64,000 nt of DNA, from contig WSUB01000079.1 in the NCBI GenBank assembly GCA_019633425.1, positions 1 to 64,000 on the forward strand, read 5' to 3'. The notes beneath the pieces were generated by a model that searched no databases, was not told where the DNA came from, and saw nothing but the letters and a program-made list of their open reading frames with translations. Source of the stretch: Tulasnella sp. 424 (taxonomy: Eukaryota > Basidiomycota > Agaricomycetes > Cantharellales > Tulasnellaceae). The position numbers were made by a program, and so were the translations under genes. Below are positions 1 to 12,064 of the stretch, piece by piece. Numbering within the stretch: the first letter of the stretch is position 1; each line of letters opens with the position of its first letter.

Positions 1-72
1 ACGGGCCAGAACCCTGCCTCAGCGAAGGCTGTTGGAGTCGCTATCCTTAGGCAGCTTCAGGGCACTTTGTAA
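1..72 (+). CDS. DJ-1/Hsp31-like protein, copy 0 (3' end only)
   Basis: This is the last-exon tail of a first copy of the DJ-1/PfpI gene that is repeated downstream. It encodes TGQNPASAKAVGVAILRQLQ followed by GTL and a stop at 70-72. The same tail occurs at 2889-2960 and 5776-5847, so position 1 aligns with 2889 at a spacing of 2888. The rest of the gene lies left of the window. It shows that the tandem array has at least three members and may continue outward. Confidence 0.9.
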   Translation, partial: TGQNPASAKAVGVAILRQLQGTL

Positions 73-1648
73 ATCCGGGCAACAGCTCTTCTTGAATCAT
101 GTACCTCATGTCCTTTTGTGAGCCTGATCACGTGTAGAGAGCTGGTACCTCGAATATGTAAAGAGGCGTTCCTTGCTTGGGCAATTTATTTTCATTGGAT
201 CATGTACAAAAACCTCGTTGACGTCTCGCTGAGGGATGATGAGCCCTCTCTTCTGGAATTCTGAATCCTTGACCTCCGAAATCCCTCGAAGGGAGGACCC
301 GGAGTCGTTTGTGTTTGACGACTAATCGGCGAAGCCCCCGTTATTTTCCCGCCTGCGACTATTCACGCAAGGCAGACTCGGTGATGGTTGTGAGTTGCCT
401 GGGTACTGCATCGGTGCACCGAGGAGAATTGGAAAAGGCGCCCGCCAAGCAGGGAGCCAAGCGCGTGGTCCCTTTGTTGTTATAGGCCGGGTTGGGATTT
501 GTGGAGCGAAAGGCGGTTCTCTGTTCGCCTTTTATTCTCCGTCTCCAGGTCGGGTCCGTCTTGTTTGTGTTGGTATCCTACGAAGGGACCCTTGGAGCTT
601 GTATGTGCACGTATGTGTGCAGACTGGCGTCGTCGTTCCCGACTCTTCGGTGGCACCCAGGGTGAAGACGAGAGGCATCGGCGGATTACATGCAAGAGCG
701 GTTTAATTTGTGGTCTCTGTGGGATGCCTATAGGGGGCGCTGCACTACAATCGGGACTCTTTCCCAAAATGATTTCTCTGAGTTGCCCCAATCGGGTCCG
801 TCGAATTACCGCAGAGTTGGATGGAGTTTGAGGTCATACTATGACACTGAGGTCGTACTACGATGGTGAGGTCCTGTCATAATGATTGGGCATCTAATCG
901 CGTGCAACGGGCATATGGCAATGCCTGACAATCCATAGTCGAGACGTTAGCAACGGTCGAAAAGCGGAAATGGCACGAACATCGTTCTTGTGCCAGACCT
1001 CCCCTTAGGCTCTCAAAGAGAAGCCTGCATGAAAGAGTTTAGGTCTTCGACTGCAAGGTGAGCGTGTAGTGACGGTTGTCAAGTGCGATTCCCTCATGGG
1101 GGTCGGCGGGGCGCGAAACTGGAGCTTACTACTTATTGGGGAGTCTCGTAGATGCGAGTAATCACCATCACTATTATGATGTATTCATCATTTTGTGTTC
1201 TGCGACATAAGCAATATTGCCCTCCCGGCGTCGTATTTGACCGTATTTCGTATGGTACCGGAATTAGACGACGACTTAACAGGACCTTTTGGCGGTCGGT
1301 CCGGTGTCAAGCAGGCATGATCTGGCTTCGAAGGTACTTGACAAATTTTCTTGCACCAAGCGGAGCCTCCGGGGGCGTTTCGACAATGGTTCTCGAAAAA
1401 TCGTCAGCGGCGACGCGTCGTCGGCCCGAGTTGAGAGCAAAACACTAGTAAAAGACTGGCTGCTGGTCTTCCGACGGGGTCGTGGTAAGGCTAAATATGG
1501 CATTACAAGAGCAGAAATTATGAGAAAGTGGCTTCTTTTTCGCGGTATTGTGGCGAGTCAGCAAATATGCTTAGCAACGGGATTGTGGGTAAAGAATACA
1601 CGGTACTAAGATAACCGAGAGACCCATGAAGAAGCGCTCACTGTTGTA

Positions 1649-1711
1649 GCGAGAAAGAGTGGAGGACCAGCGAGAAAGAGTGGAGGACCGGCGAGAAAGA
1701 GTGGAGGACCG
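1649..1711. repeat. Three tandem copies of a 21-bp unit
   Basis: The unit GCGAGAAAGAGTGGAGGACC plus one base starts at 1649, 1670 and 1691. The equivalent place in the next array unit (4551-4592) has only two copies, so the minisatellite changed length after the 2.9 kb duplication. Confidence 0.9.
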
Positions 1712-1931
1712 AATCTGAGCCGTTAAACCCGCTTGCCAGATTCGGCAGGACCCTGGAGAGCGATATTCATCACCTCCACCTCAGAGCACGCAACTCTGAG
1801 CTTCATTTCACGGGTTAGCAAACGTGGCGGCTGACACACGCTAGTTGTGATTCTATTGTCGGTCTGTCTCAGGCAAAAGCCATCGGCCTGATGGAGGTCA
1901 CTCTAATGCGATTGCGTCAGACCAGGTGCCC

Positions 1932-1938
1932 TATATAG
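1932..1938 (+). promoter_or_regulatory. TATA box of DJ-1 copy 1
   Basis: TATATAG lies 90 bases upstream of the ATG at 2022. The same box is kept at 4829-4835, 80 bases upstream of the second gene. Conservation inside an otherwise drifting spacer supports a working core promoter. Confidence 0.6.
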
Positions 1939-2021
1939 CCTCCCCCCGACTTGCAAGTTAACTCATCTGCAAGTTCCCACTCAACACATCTCCCACACAC
2001 CTAGCATTCAAATCACTGATC

Positions 2022-2960
2022 ATGTCGACTCCTTCGAACAGACAGAAAATCTTGTTCATCTTCACCTCCGCTTCCAAAGACGTCCTCGGCCAGCCAACCG
2101 GGTGGTATCTCCCAGAGGGTGAGCTATTTTTCTCAAGCGAGAATATGATGTCCTAACGCCCTTCCTTATGCAGCGGCGCACCCGTATTACGTTCTTGCTC
2201 CCCACTACGACATCGACTTCGCTGCTCCAGCCGGACCCAACCCTCCTGTTGACCAATACAGCGTCCAAACGTTCACGGACGATGAAAGCGTCAAGTTCTT
2301 GAAAGATGATGTGGTAAAGAACAAGCTAGCCAACGCGTTCAAGTTGACCGACGTCAAGGAAGCTGATTATGCGGCCGTGTTCTACCCCGGAGGGTGGGTT
2401 CAAACCTTGAGGAATCTTCAGCCGCATACAATTAACGGACACTCTACTGAATGTTAGACATGGTCCTGTAATCGACCTCGCTACCGACCCTGCGTCTATC
2501 AAACTCTCCTCCGACGTGAGTTCCATTCTGCCCATTGCGAGCCTGTCACCCTGAGATTTGGGCCCCTGTAGTTCTTCCAAGCCGGAAAGCCCACAGCAGC
2601 TGTCTGCCACGGTCCAGGAGTTTTTGTTAACGTCCTTGATTCCAACAACCTTCCTATTTTCAAGAACCGGACCGTGGCTGGTTTCTCGAATGTGGAGGAA
2701 GAACTTGCAGGCAAGACTAAGAACGTCCCCTGGCTGCTTGAAGACAAGATCTTGGAGAAGGGAGGAACGTATGTCAAAGCCAGTGAACCATGGGCTGTAA
2801 GTCTTTCAAGTAACCGTTCCTTCGATACGTGTCCTGACGAAGACACTCGCAAATGTAGGAGAAAATTGCAGTTGACGGAAACTTGATCACGGGCCAGAAC
2901 CCTGCCTCAGCGAAGGCTGTAGGAGTCGCTATCCTTAGGCAGCTTCAGGGCACTTTGTAA
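2022..2960 (+). CDS. DJ-1/PfpI superfamily, Hsp31-like protein, copy 1
   Basis: Five exons (2022-2118, 2174-2393, 2458-2515, 2572-2796, 2859-2960) join in frame to 233 residues, close to yeast Hsp31. All introns are GT-AG and 55-64 nt. The N-terminus has TGWYLPEAAHPYYVL, where Glu32 matches the conserved acidic residue of the Hsp31 triad. The nucleophile elbow AVCHGPGVFVNV has Cys at about residue 137 followed by His138. In the family these residues support glutathione-independent glyoxalase (methylglyoxal to lactate), chaperone or deglycase-like activity in the cytosol; which applies here is inference. The start follows a TATA box and gives a full N-terminal strand. It is one of at least three tandem copies. 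Confidence 0.93.
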
Positions 2961-4908
2961 ATAAGAATGACAGCTCTTCTCGAGTCATGTACCTCATGTC
3001 CATTTGTGAGCCTGATCACACGTAGATAGCCGGTACCTCGAATGTGTAAAGAGGCATTCCTTGCTTGGGCAATTTCTATTCATTGGATCATGTAAGGAAA
3101 GCTCGTTGACGTCACGCTGAGGGGAGATGAACCCTCTCTTCTCGAATTCTGAATTCTTGACCTTCGAAATCCCTCTAAGGGAGTACCCCGCGTCGTTTGT
3201 GTTTGACGACTAATTGGCGAGCAGCCGTCATTTCCCCGCCTGCGACTAGTCACGTAAGGCAGACTCGGTGATGGCTGTGGGTTGTTTGGATACTGCATCG
3301 GTGCACCAAGGATAATTGGAAAGGCGCCCGCCAAGCGGAACCCGAGCGCGTGGTCCCTTTGTTGTTATAGACCGGTTTGGGCATTGTGGAGCGAAAGGCG
3401 GTTCTCTGTTCGCCTTTTATTCTCCGTCTCCAGGTCGGGTCCGTCTTGTTTGTGTTGGTATCCTACGAAGGGACCCTTGGAGCTTGTATGTGTACGTATG
3501 TGTGCGGACTGGCATCGCCGTTCCCGACTCGTCGGTGGCACCCAGGGTGAAGACGAAAGCCATCGGCGGATTACATGCAAGAGCGGTTTAATTTGTGGTC
3601 TCTGTGAGATGCCCATAAGAGGCGCTGCACTACAATCGGGACTCTTTACCAAAATGATTTGTCTGAGTTGCCCCAATCAGGTCCGTCGAATTACCGCAGA
3701 ATTGGATGGAGTTTGAGGTCATACTATGACACTGAGGTCGCACTACGATGGTGAAGTCCTGTTACAATGATTCGGCATCTAATCGCGGTGCAACGGGCAT
3801 ACGGCAATGCCTAACAATCCATAGTCGAGACGGTAGCAACGGTCGAAAAGCGGAAATGAACATTGTTCTTGTGCCAAACTTCCGCTTATGCTCCCAACGA
3901 AGGCCTGCATGAAAGAGTTCAGGTCTTCGACTGCAAGGTGAGCGTGTAGTGACGGTTGTCAAGTGCGATTCCCTCATGGGGGTCGGCGGGGCGCGAAACT
4001 GGAGCTTACTACTTATCGGGGAGTCTCGTAGATGCGAGTAACTACCATAACTATTATGATGTATTTATCATTTCGTGTTCTGCGACATAAGCAACATTGC
4101 CCTCCCGGCGACGTGTTTGACCGCATTTCGCATGGCACCGGGATCAGACGACAACTCAACAAGGACCTTTTGGCGGTCGGTCCGGTGCCAAGCACAGGCA
4201 TGATCTGGCTTCGAAGGTACCTGACAAATGTTCTTGCACCAAGCGGAGCCTCCGGGGGCGTTTCGACAATGGTTCTCGAAAATCGTCAGCGGCGACGCGT
4301 CGTCGCCCCTGAGTTGAGAGCCAAACACTAGTAAAACGTGAAATTTACGGTTTCAGACTGGCTGCTGGTCTGCCGACTGGGTCGTGGTAAGGCTAAATAT
4401 GGCATTACAAGAGCAGAAATTATGAGAAAGCAGCTTCTTTTTCGCGGTATTGTGGCGAGTCAGCAAATGTGCTTAGCAAGGGGATTGTGGGTAAAGAATA
4501 CACGGTACCAAGTTAACCGAGAGACTCATGAAGAAGCGCTCACTGTTGTAGCGAGAGAGAGTGGAGGACCGGCGAGAAAGAGTGGAGGACCGAATCTGAG
4601 CCGTTAAACCCGCTTGCCAGATTCGGCAAGACCCTGGAGAGCGATGTTCATCACCTCCACCTCAGAGCACGCAACTCTGAGCTTCCTTTCACCCGCTAGT
4701 AAATGTGACAGCTGACACACGCTAGTTGTGATTCTATTGTCGGTCTCTCTCGATCAGAAGCCGTTGGCCTGGTGGAGGTCACTCCGGGGCGATTGCGTCA
4801 GAGGTGGACTCACGTCACGGAGGAACCCTATATAGCTTCCGCCCGAGTTGCAAGCAAATCCCCCAACTCACCACACCTCACATACATCTAGCACTCAAAT
4901 CACTCAGC
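2961..4908. repeat. Spacer of the tandem DJ-1 unit, copy 2
   Basis: This is the second copy of the spacer, homologous to 73-2021. Open frames here are broken or shifted relative to the other copy, so none looks coding. It ends with two 21-bp repeat copies (4551-4592) and a TATATAG box at 4829-4835. Confidence 0.85.
4829..4835 (+). promoter_or_regulatory. TATA box of DJ-1 copy 2
   Basis: TATATAG lies 80 bases upstream of the ATG at 4909, in the same local context (CCCTATATAGC) as in copy 1. Confidence 0.6.
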
Positions 4909-5847
4909 ATGTCGACTCCTTCTAACAGACAGAAAATCTTGTTCATCTTCACTTCCGCTTCCAAAGACGTCCTTGGGCAGCCAACTGGGTGGTATCTCCC
5001 CGAGGGTGAGCTATTTTGCTCAAGCCAGAATATAATGCCTTAACGCCCTTCCTTATGCAGCGGCGCACCCGTATTACGTTCTTGCTCCCCACTACGACAT
5101 CGACTTCGCTGCTCCGGCTGGGCCCAACCCTCCTGTTGACCAATACAGCGTCCAAACGTTCACGGACGATGAAAGCGTCAAGTTCTTGAAAGATGATGTA
5201 GTAAAGAACAAGCTAGCCAACGCGTTCAAGTTGACCGACGTCAAGGAAGCTGATTATGCGGCCGTGTTCTACCCCGGAGGGTGGGTTCAAATCTTGGGGA
5301 ATTTTCAGCCGCATACACTTAACGAACACTCTACTGAATGTTAGACATGGTCCTGTAATCGACCTCCCTACCGACCCTCAGTCCATCAAACTCTCCTCCG
5401 ACGTGAGTCCCATTCTGCCCATTGCGAGCCTGTCACCCTGAGATTTGGGCCCCTGTAGTTTTTCCAAGCCGGAAAGCCCACAGCAGCTGTCTGCCACGGT
5501 CCGGCGGTTTTTGTTAACGTCCTTGATTCCAACAACCTTCCTATTTTCAAGAACCGGACTGTGGCCGGTTTCTCGAACGAGGAGGAAGAACTGGCAGGCA
5601 AGACCAAGAACGTCCCCTGGCTGCTTGAAGACAAGATCTTGGAGAAGGGAGGAACCTACATCAAAGCCAAAGAACCATGGGCTGTAAGTCTTTCAAGTAA
5701 CCCCTCCTTCGCTACGTGTTCTAATGAAGACACTCGCAAATGCAGGAGCAAATTGCGGTTGACGGAAACCTGATCACCGGCCAGAACCCTGCCTCAGCGA
5801 AGGCGGTTGGAGTCGCTATCCTTAGGAAGCTTCAAGGCACTTTGTAA
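4909..5847 (+). CDS. DJ-1/PfpI superfamily, Hsp31-like protein, copy 2
   Basis: The exon structure matches copy 1 shifted by 2887 bases: 4909-5005, 5061-5280, 5345-5402, 5459-5683, 5746-5847, again 233 residues. The catalytic elbow is intact (AVCHGPAVFVNV; Gly to Ala after HGP relative to copy 1), as is the YLPEAAHPY stretch with the partner Glu. Introns are as diverged as the spacer, while the coding differences I noticed are few and conservative, which suggests purifying selection on both copies. Homology to the array stops soon after the stop codon (about 5890), so this is the right end of the array. Confidence 0.93.
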
Positions 5848-6047
5848 ATTCGGGCGACAGTCCTTCTCGAGTCATGTACCTCATGTCCTGCGATTGTACC
5901 TGCCAGTTTAAAGTAAATGAATAAACCAAAGCTTTGCGTATGTCGGTGCAATCCAGTTAAGGTCAACCATATTTTGTGTCAAGAACCGCAGAGCTGAATT
6001 CGTTCAAGCCCGGTGATAAAATACAACAATATACCACAAACGAACAC

Positions 6048-7209
6048 CTATGCATACTGTGAACAGCGTCCGTCAGTCCACCAATCGGAAAATGTTAATC
6101 TGGATTGTTGGCTCACCCTTGTGAAAGTATTCATCGTCAAAAAAGTCCCCTTCTCCTTCTTGGTTCCACCGTCCTTCGGCGCATACAGACTCGCAATCGC
6201 TTTACTCATATTAGCCTTCCGCTTCTTCTCCTCTTCCGCAATCTGCTCCGTAACCTTTCGCGCGACCGAGCTGACCATGGGGTTGATTGATGGCGCAGGT
6301 GAAGGAACGTCTGGTGGGGTAACGGAATCCGCTGCAGCTTTGGTTCGTTTGGAAGGTGGTGCAACGTCCTCAGAAGCCCCATTGGCGGAGGCAAGATCTT
6401 TCCTCTTCTTTTTGTTCGACTTCGTCGAAGCTTTTGCGGCCAACATTTTCTCCATCATCTTCTCCAGCTCTTCAGGCCCAGGGTTGATGGTCCGCACATC
6501 GTCTGCGCGGGAGAATAGCTTTGCACAGTGTGGACAATGCTCCTTTCCACTCCCTTCTTCCCCCGAGGATGACGAGGATGGTACTGAGATGGCTTTAAGC
6601 CCAGCCGCTGAGAAGACGCAACCACATGTGGCAACGTAGACGAATGGGATGTTGCCGGTCATTTCTTTTAGGGTGAGCGGGCAGATGAATGGAGAACGTT
6701 TGTTGGAGTCATCTGAAGGAGAGGATGTGTAGGCAGGGTTGTGTGTGAGGCGGAGAGTGACAACATCCTGTCAGAAGGGGAGGAATGAACGTTAGCCCAA
6801 GGTTGCCGAAGCGAAACACAGGTGCATACTTTCAAAGACTTGATATGCCCGCATATCTTTGCGCCATCTCCGTAAGCACTCTTATCGAGTAGATATTCTA
6901 ATAGGGCATCTTTATTGTAAAGTTTCCCTAGTGCACAGGACACAATTGGTTCTTGTAGAGGGCGCTGCCAAAGAGCGAGATGAACACCAGGAAACGACTA
7001 AAGAGAGCTGAGGAACACTAACCTTCGATAAGGCACAGAAGAACCATGCAGCAAGAGTCTGATTATTTTTGTCGGCTTGCTCCGCCTAAATAACAAAACC
7101 GATCCCGTCAGGACATTACGATTGAGGTGCGCGTGTGCTGGATATCTACCTTTGCTTTAGTTTTGACTAAATCTCTGCGGTCTGGAATGCTTCCTCCATC
7201 ATTTCCCAT
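6048..7209 (-). CDS. RTF2: Replication termination factor 2 (RTF2)
   Basis: Five exons on the minus strand (7150-7209, 7023-7085, 6830-6964, 6117-6767, 6048-6056) give 305 residues. The start MGNDGGSIPDRRDLVKTK is the typical Rtf2 N-terminus. A RING-like C2HC2 region follows: CALSK, RPLQEPIVSCALGKLYNKDA, FICPLTLKEMTGNIPFVYV, TCGCVFS and CPHCAKLF. The middle is Lys/Ser-rich and low complexity. The last exon has 9 nt and restores the family ending FTRYA; reading through the 60-nt intron would give an unrelated tail. Rtf2 proteins act in the nucleus at stalled replication forks and in splicing in fission yeast. The gene lies downstream of, and in the same direction as, the sugar transporter. Confidence 0.93.
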
Positions 7210-7629
7210 ATTTGAAACCGAAACTAAAGATTGGCGGGGAGAGGTAGTAGTGGTGTGGAGGGCCGGAAGGAGGGGGTGGTTTGCTTTGAAATCGACAAAC
7301 TAGTCGCACGGCTCAATTTCCCTGAGGCAACGCCACAATGCGCGCTGGGGCCAGCATTTCGCGTCAACTTGTCGAGTTCTGGCATGGCCAGGGCGAACGA
7401 TTATTGACAGGGTTTCCATGAAGCGCGTTATAAAGCGTAGAATCATCGAGAAAATTTCCATTGGTATGGTACAGAAAATGAATCAAAAAGGCCATCTCCA
7501 AGTCGTGATTGAACTACGTAAGGAAGATCAGGGGTAAAGCGTGGCATAGGGTGATACAGAAACTCAAAACAGAAACAATTGAAGTTGGAAAGGATATTGG
7601 AAAGTACGAGAAACTGAGGGAGAAGGCAA
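7210..7629. other. Intergenic, sugar transporter 3' end to RTF2 start
   Basis: About 420 bases between two minus-strand genes. I see no conserved frame. It must hold the RTF2 promoter and the transporter terminator, but I recognise no clear box. Confidence 0.5.
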
Positions 7630-9858
7630 TCAAGCGGTGTGTTGAGCAGTACCCTTCTCTCCATGAGCGTACTCGCTCTCCTCCGTCTCATGCTTAGGGC
7701 TTCCCTTCTCGTAGTGAAGGCCGGCAACTTCGAGCAAGCCAACTTCGCGCATAGCCTGTTCCAGGATAAGAGCATCGGCTTTAGCACGACCAGACGTATC
7801 TCCGAAGAGCTCGTCCATTTCGTCGAGAGTTCGGCCCTTGGTTTCCGGGGTGAGGAAGTAGATGTACAGCGCGCCAATCACGCACATCATTCCGAGGAAG
7901 ATGTACACGCCGTAGGACGCCGCAGTGACGAAGTCGGGAGTGGACATGGCGACGGCAAAGTTGTTGAGCCAGTTGGAAGATGCACTGTAAAAGGCATTTA
8001 GCAATCAGCAAGGATGTAGTGAGGTTAATGGAGAGTGTGGAACCTACCCAATGGAGACACCCTTGGCACGGAGACCGAGAGGGAACACTTCAGCGACGAC
8101 GATCCACGCGCAAGGTCCCCACGAGAAACCGAAACCGATGGCGAAAATCCAGATGAACACTACCGCAGCCCATCCAGCGGCCTTGTGAGCAGGCCAGTTG
8201 TCTTCGCAAGTGCCAATGATGCCAGCAACGACGAAGTGACAGATCTAAGAAGGGTAAATGCATGAGACACACCACATCGAAAGGAGATTGGAAGTTCACT
8301 TACACCCATGACAATGGCACCGACAATCAAAGTTGGCTTACGTCCCCACTGGTCGACGTACAACACAGCGGGAATGGTGGCGATGAACATGACAATACCA
8401 ACAACACCAGAGGCCAAGAGCGAGATGGTCTTGCCGCTGAGTCCGAGACGCTGGAAGATGAATGGTGCGTAGTACAGAATGAAGTTGACGCCGGTCCATT
8501 GCTGGAAAGTCATGACAAGAACCGCAACAGCAGTCCGCTTGAAGTTTCCTCGGTTCGTAATCAAACTCGCGTATCCTCTCAATCCAAGTTGGATCCTAGA
8601 CGACAATGAGCCATCTTGGAATTGTGGGAAGTCGCGTTGGGAGACGCGTTCTTCGAACAAGCGCTGAGCCTTGACTTCGAGGAATTCCATTTCGACTAGT
8701 GGAGCATCCGGGGGAAGGCGGCGGAGGTTTGCAATGATATCGCGGCACTCCTCCTCTCTTCCTTGGTCCATGAGCCAACGTGGGGACTGAGGCATGAACA
8801 TGATTCCGCCAGCGAGGACGAGGGCTGGGACGAGCTGAATGGTGATAGGGACGAGCCACGCAGCCTTGCTTTGTCCGTCGCCAGTTCCGCCGATAAAGTT
8901 AGTGCCTGCAGGTCACAAAAAAACAGAGAATATAAGCGTGAGACGATGCAGGGATCGAAGTCCAGGAAAAGAAAGGACCACGAACCGTAGGTAATCCAGT
9001 ATGAAATCATAATTCCGAAGGTGATAGCAAGTTGTTGCAGGGCGACGAGAGAACCACGGATTTCCGGAGGTGCGAGTTCCGCATTGTACAATGGTACGAT
9101 CATGGAAAGCGAACCGACGCCGATACCAGTGACAAATCGACCACCGAGAATGTAGTCATAGGAGCCACCGTGGGTGCTTGCTTGGACGATGACTCCGACG
9201 CAGAAGAGAACGCAAGCGACCACGACGCAGAGTTTCCGACCTAACCGGGAATGAGAAGAGTAAGAAAAGGGCCGAGTCGTGCTTTAGAAGTCGAGGTGAA
9301 GGGAAGAAGCGACATTGTTTTATAGAGGGTGGGAAAGTATGACAACACGAGGCTGCCGAATAACTCGGCAATGTTTGTTAAACTTACCTAGAGTATCGGC
9401 AAGGATACCATTGGCCAACACACCAACCCAAGCACCCAGTTCGAGAATGGAGGTGAGGAAACCAGAGAGGGTTGGGTCATTGATACCAGTTACTCCGGAT
9501 GCTTTGGCAAAGTTGTTCATGGACAAAATCTGTCCGAACATTCCTTGGTTGTAACCATAGACGAGGCCACTGGGGGGGGGGAAAGCATATCAGTACTCCG
9601 GAGCAAGAACCAAACTAGAGCTAGAGAACGTTCGATGGCCCGCCAAAACCGCTTGACACGGGGAGCGGAGGGCCTCCAAGGATACGTGTCTGGTACTAGC
9701 AGCAGTACTTACCCAAGAGAGGCGAAGACGGCGATGGCGAGAGTCTTGCCATTGGCCATTAGGCCAGCGATTCCTGGCTTGCCTGCGAGTTCAAGGCGGC
9801 GTTGGGCGATGGCATTTTCGAGCTCAAGTCCGCCTCCAGCATTTCCGACTGGAGCCAT
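7630..9858 (-). CDS. MFS sugar (hexose-type) transporter
   Basis: Six exons (9713-9858, 9388-9569, 8986-9240, 8304-8905, 8048-8244, 7630-7984) join to 578 residues. Sugar-porter signatures appear in order: GLVYGYNQGMFGQIL in the first membrane segment, GRKLCVVV after the second, GGRFVTGIGVGSLSMIVPLY, PQSPRWLMDQGR at the end of the first half, GVNFILYYAPFIFQRLGL, DQWGRKPTL, and PETKGRTLDEMDELFGD after the last segment. This is the layout of a 12-helix plasma-membrane proton/sugar symporter or facilitator of the QutD/HXT type. PQSPRWL replaces the usual PESPRWL. Substrate cannot be read from sequence. The start MAPVGNAGGGLELENA is the first ATG in frame after the upstream region. Confidence 0.93.
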
Positions 9859-11078
9859 TGTTGAAAGACGATGGTGGGGGTGGAGAAAATTTGGTCGTTA
9901 ACGTGATCGAGGTCGTTAAAAGCTGGGAGGGCTGGGGGGAAAAGGGAGAATGCGGGGGCTAGGAGGGCGCAAGAGAAGGTGAATTTCAGCGAACTTGCGG
10001 GGCTTTTATTGTGTGGAATAGGGTGTTGGGGCTACGTCGAAGACTCATCCATGTCGAAGTTAGCCGGCTTCGAAGATTGCTTGAGAAAAGAATTCTGCTG
10101 ACCGTTCCCTTCTCCGGCCCGGGGTCACATTCCTTTCTGGGTTCGCAACGCCGAATACCAGGTGATATCTCCGGTGAGAGTTCTTTATGGGGCTCAAGTG
10201 CTTTATCGCTCAATACCATTCCCGCGGATCATTTGTATTCCCGAGCGACACACGCGACAATTTAGCTGCCTTTCGTCACAGGGCACAAAGGTCAAGTGCC
10301 GCCAACAGCTTGGTAAGTGGCATTAGCACCCCATTCGTTATCTGAAATGACAGAAAGCGCCTAGGTCCACTGTGTAACTTGAGTTTGGGTGGAGGTGGAG
10401 GCAGACTCGTGATCCATGGGAACTTCCAGATGTTCGGAAGCGGTCGGAGACGTCCACGGCCACCCCTGGGATCCCCTTCTGTGGCCGCTGCCGAACGTGA
10501 TCAATCTTACCTCTTCTTCAGACATCTACCAGCCGGGACCAACCTTTGTTCCGGTTGGTTTAACCAGTTCTATTACTAGCAGCTCTTGCACTTGGAATGA
10601 ACTAATAGTTGCCGAGATGCCGAGACAACCGGGGGTATTGGAAGCCGCGAAGGTGTGGAGATTTCCGAGCTTGGCGGATGAACAATGATAACTTTAGCAA
10701 CCAAGATTCTCCATATGGATATGCCTTGCGGTACTTATGGTCTTCTGAGGGCTTCTTGAGACTTTCTAGTCAGCTCCGGCCTCCGTCTTGATTCGCTCGA
10801 TCATCCATCTCAAATCCCGATCGTCGGCGTGCAAACTAGTATGGCAACGCGTTAATTCTCAAAAGTAGCCTGAGATCCTCTCAAAAGCGACGAGCATGGA
10901 TCCTCCACGGGAAGGGGGGACGTGCAAAAGACGCGAGGACTGACCTGCCTCGAGGCTGATGAGTGGAGTTGATTAATTGCGAAGTCGCCGTGAAGTCGCC
11001 GCTCCAACCTGGTCCGGATCTCGAAGTCCCCCCGGCCAGAGCGTTCTCTTCTCCATTTCGACCCTTCAAGTTCTCAAA
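9859..11078. other. Intergenic, divergent promoter region
   Basis: This 1.2 kb region lies between the minus-strand transporter and the plus-strand MYND gene. Open frames are short and show no recognisable domains or plausible intron-linked continuation. It serves both promoters. I see no clear TATA box. Confidence 0.5.
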
Positions 11079-12064
11079 ATGTCCTCCACAACACAAACTC
11101 CTCTCAGAATCGAATCAAAGTGGTATGGCTACAACAATGCCAAGATGGAAATCGACTTTTCGATCCCAGTCGACACTACGTGGCTCTCACAAGAAAACCT
11201 GAGACTGGCTGTGGGTTACGCCGCAGATCAATTCATCAAAGCTATGCCTGATACGAAAAGCCGGCATACATTCGGATGTGAATTCTGTGGTGGGTTTTTA
11301 CGGCTTTACGGGGGAGGGTGGTAGGGTGCCAGGCCTTCGCGTGTTCGGGATTGACCTGGCCTTTGGCCTTTCGAACCCCACACACTCCAGGACAACCAGC
11401 CCGGGAAAACTACCTCAACATTGCCTCATACCTCCACTTACCACCCAAAGGTGCACCATGGAACGGTCATCCAAGCTCTGGACCGTTCATCCTCATTTTG
11501 GTAAGGATTGCTTTGACCCTTCTCCCCTCCCCGGAGACCCCACTCAACGTTTCGCGTTATTTTCCTATAGGTTCATGTCGTCTGCAAAATGAGCGGACCT
11601 TGCGGGAAAGAAGCTAAGCAACTGAGCTCCGAATTGGCTGAAAATACTGGAACGCCGGAGACTCATATTCCTGAAAAGAACCCCGAGGACGAGACCGTTT
11701 ACCCACTCTTTGGGTCCTGTGCAAATTGTAAAGCGGACGATACCGCGAAGAAAACGCTCAGTGCTTGCGCTAGGTGCACGACTGCTCAGTATTGTGGGAA
11801 AGATTGTCAGAGGGTGCGCTTCCGTTTTAGAGACCACAGACATTAGGCGAAAGCTGATGAGGGACGGTATGTCACGTAGGCCGACTGGCCAAGGCATAAG
11901 GAATCGTGTAAATGGATCATCGGGTCGCGATGGGTTAACGAGGTATACCAGAATCTTTGGCTCCGCTTCCGCTTCACTTGACTCACTCAGCTATCCCATT
12001 TTAGAACGGAGTAGAAGTGGCATACAAGGACAATCCCGATCGCATTGTCATGCCCCAAGCCTAA
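11079..12064 (+). CDS. Small MYND zinc-finger protein, paralogue 1
   Basis: Five exons (11079-11289, 11391-11500, 11571-11813, 11880-11942, 12005-12064) give 228 residues. The N-terminal half has a conserved block seen also in the paralogue at 15 kb: YGYNNAKMEIDFSIPVD, CEFCGQPARENYLNIASYLH, GPCGKEA. The C-terminal MYND finger is CANCKADDTAKKTLSACARC, then QYCGKDCQRADWPRHKESC, with all Cys/His ligands. MYND fingers bind proline-rich partner peptides; no catalytic domain is present. The stop TAA at 12062-12064 overlaps the stop of the convergent lipase gene. The small N-terminal Cys pair (CEFC) may form another metal site; that is inference. Confidence 0.85.

Larger units (their letters stand above)
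73..2021. repeat. Spacer of the tandem DJ-1 unit, copy 1
   Basis: This non-coding spacer precedes the first complete DJ-1 gene. It aligns over its length with 2961-4908 (1949 versus 1948 bases) with scattered substitutions and small indels. Reading frames in it are not kept between the two copies, so I see no conserved gene. It holds a 21-bp tandem repeat near its 3' end and a TATATAG box at 1932-1938, about 90 bases before the ATG at 2022. Confidence 0.85.

Noticed and set aside
395..831. Overlapping open frames of 91-144 codons in the DJ-1 spacer, partly shared with 3282-3716
   Set aside because: They overlap on both strands, are low complexity, and starts and frames change between the two spacer copies. 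They are explained by the duplication of non-coding DNA.
6013..6639. A 208-codon plus-strand frame opposite RTF2
   Set aside because: It is the antisense shadow of the RTF2 coding exon, which has clear zinc-finger motifs on the minus strand.
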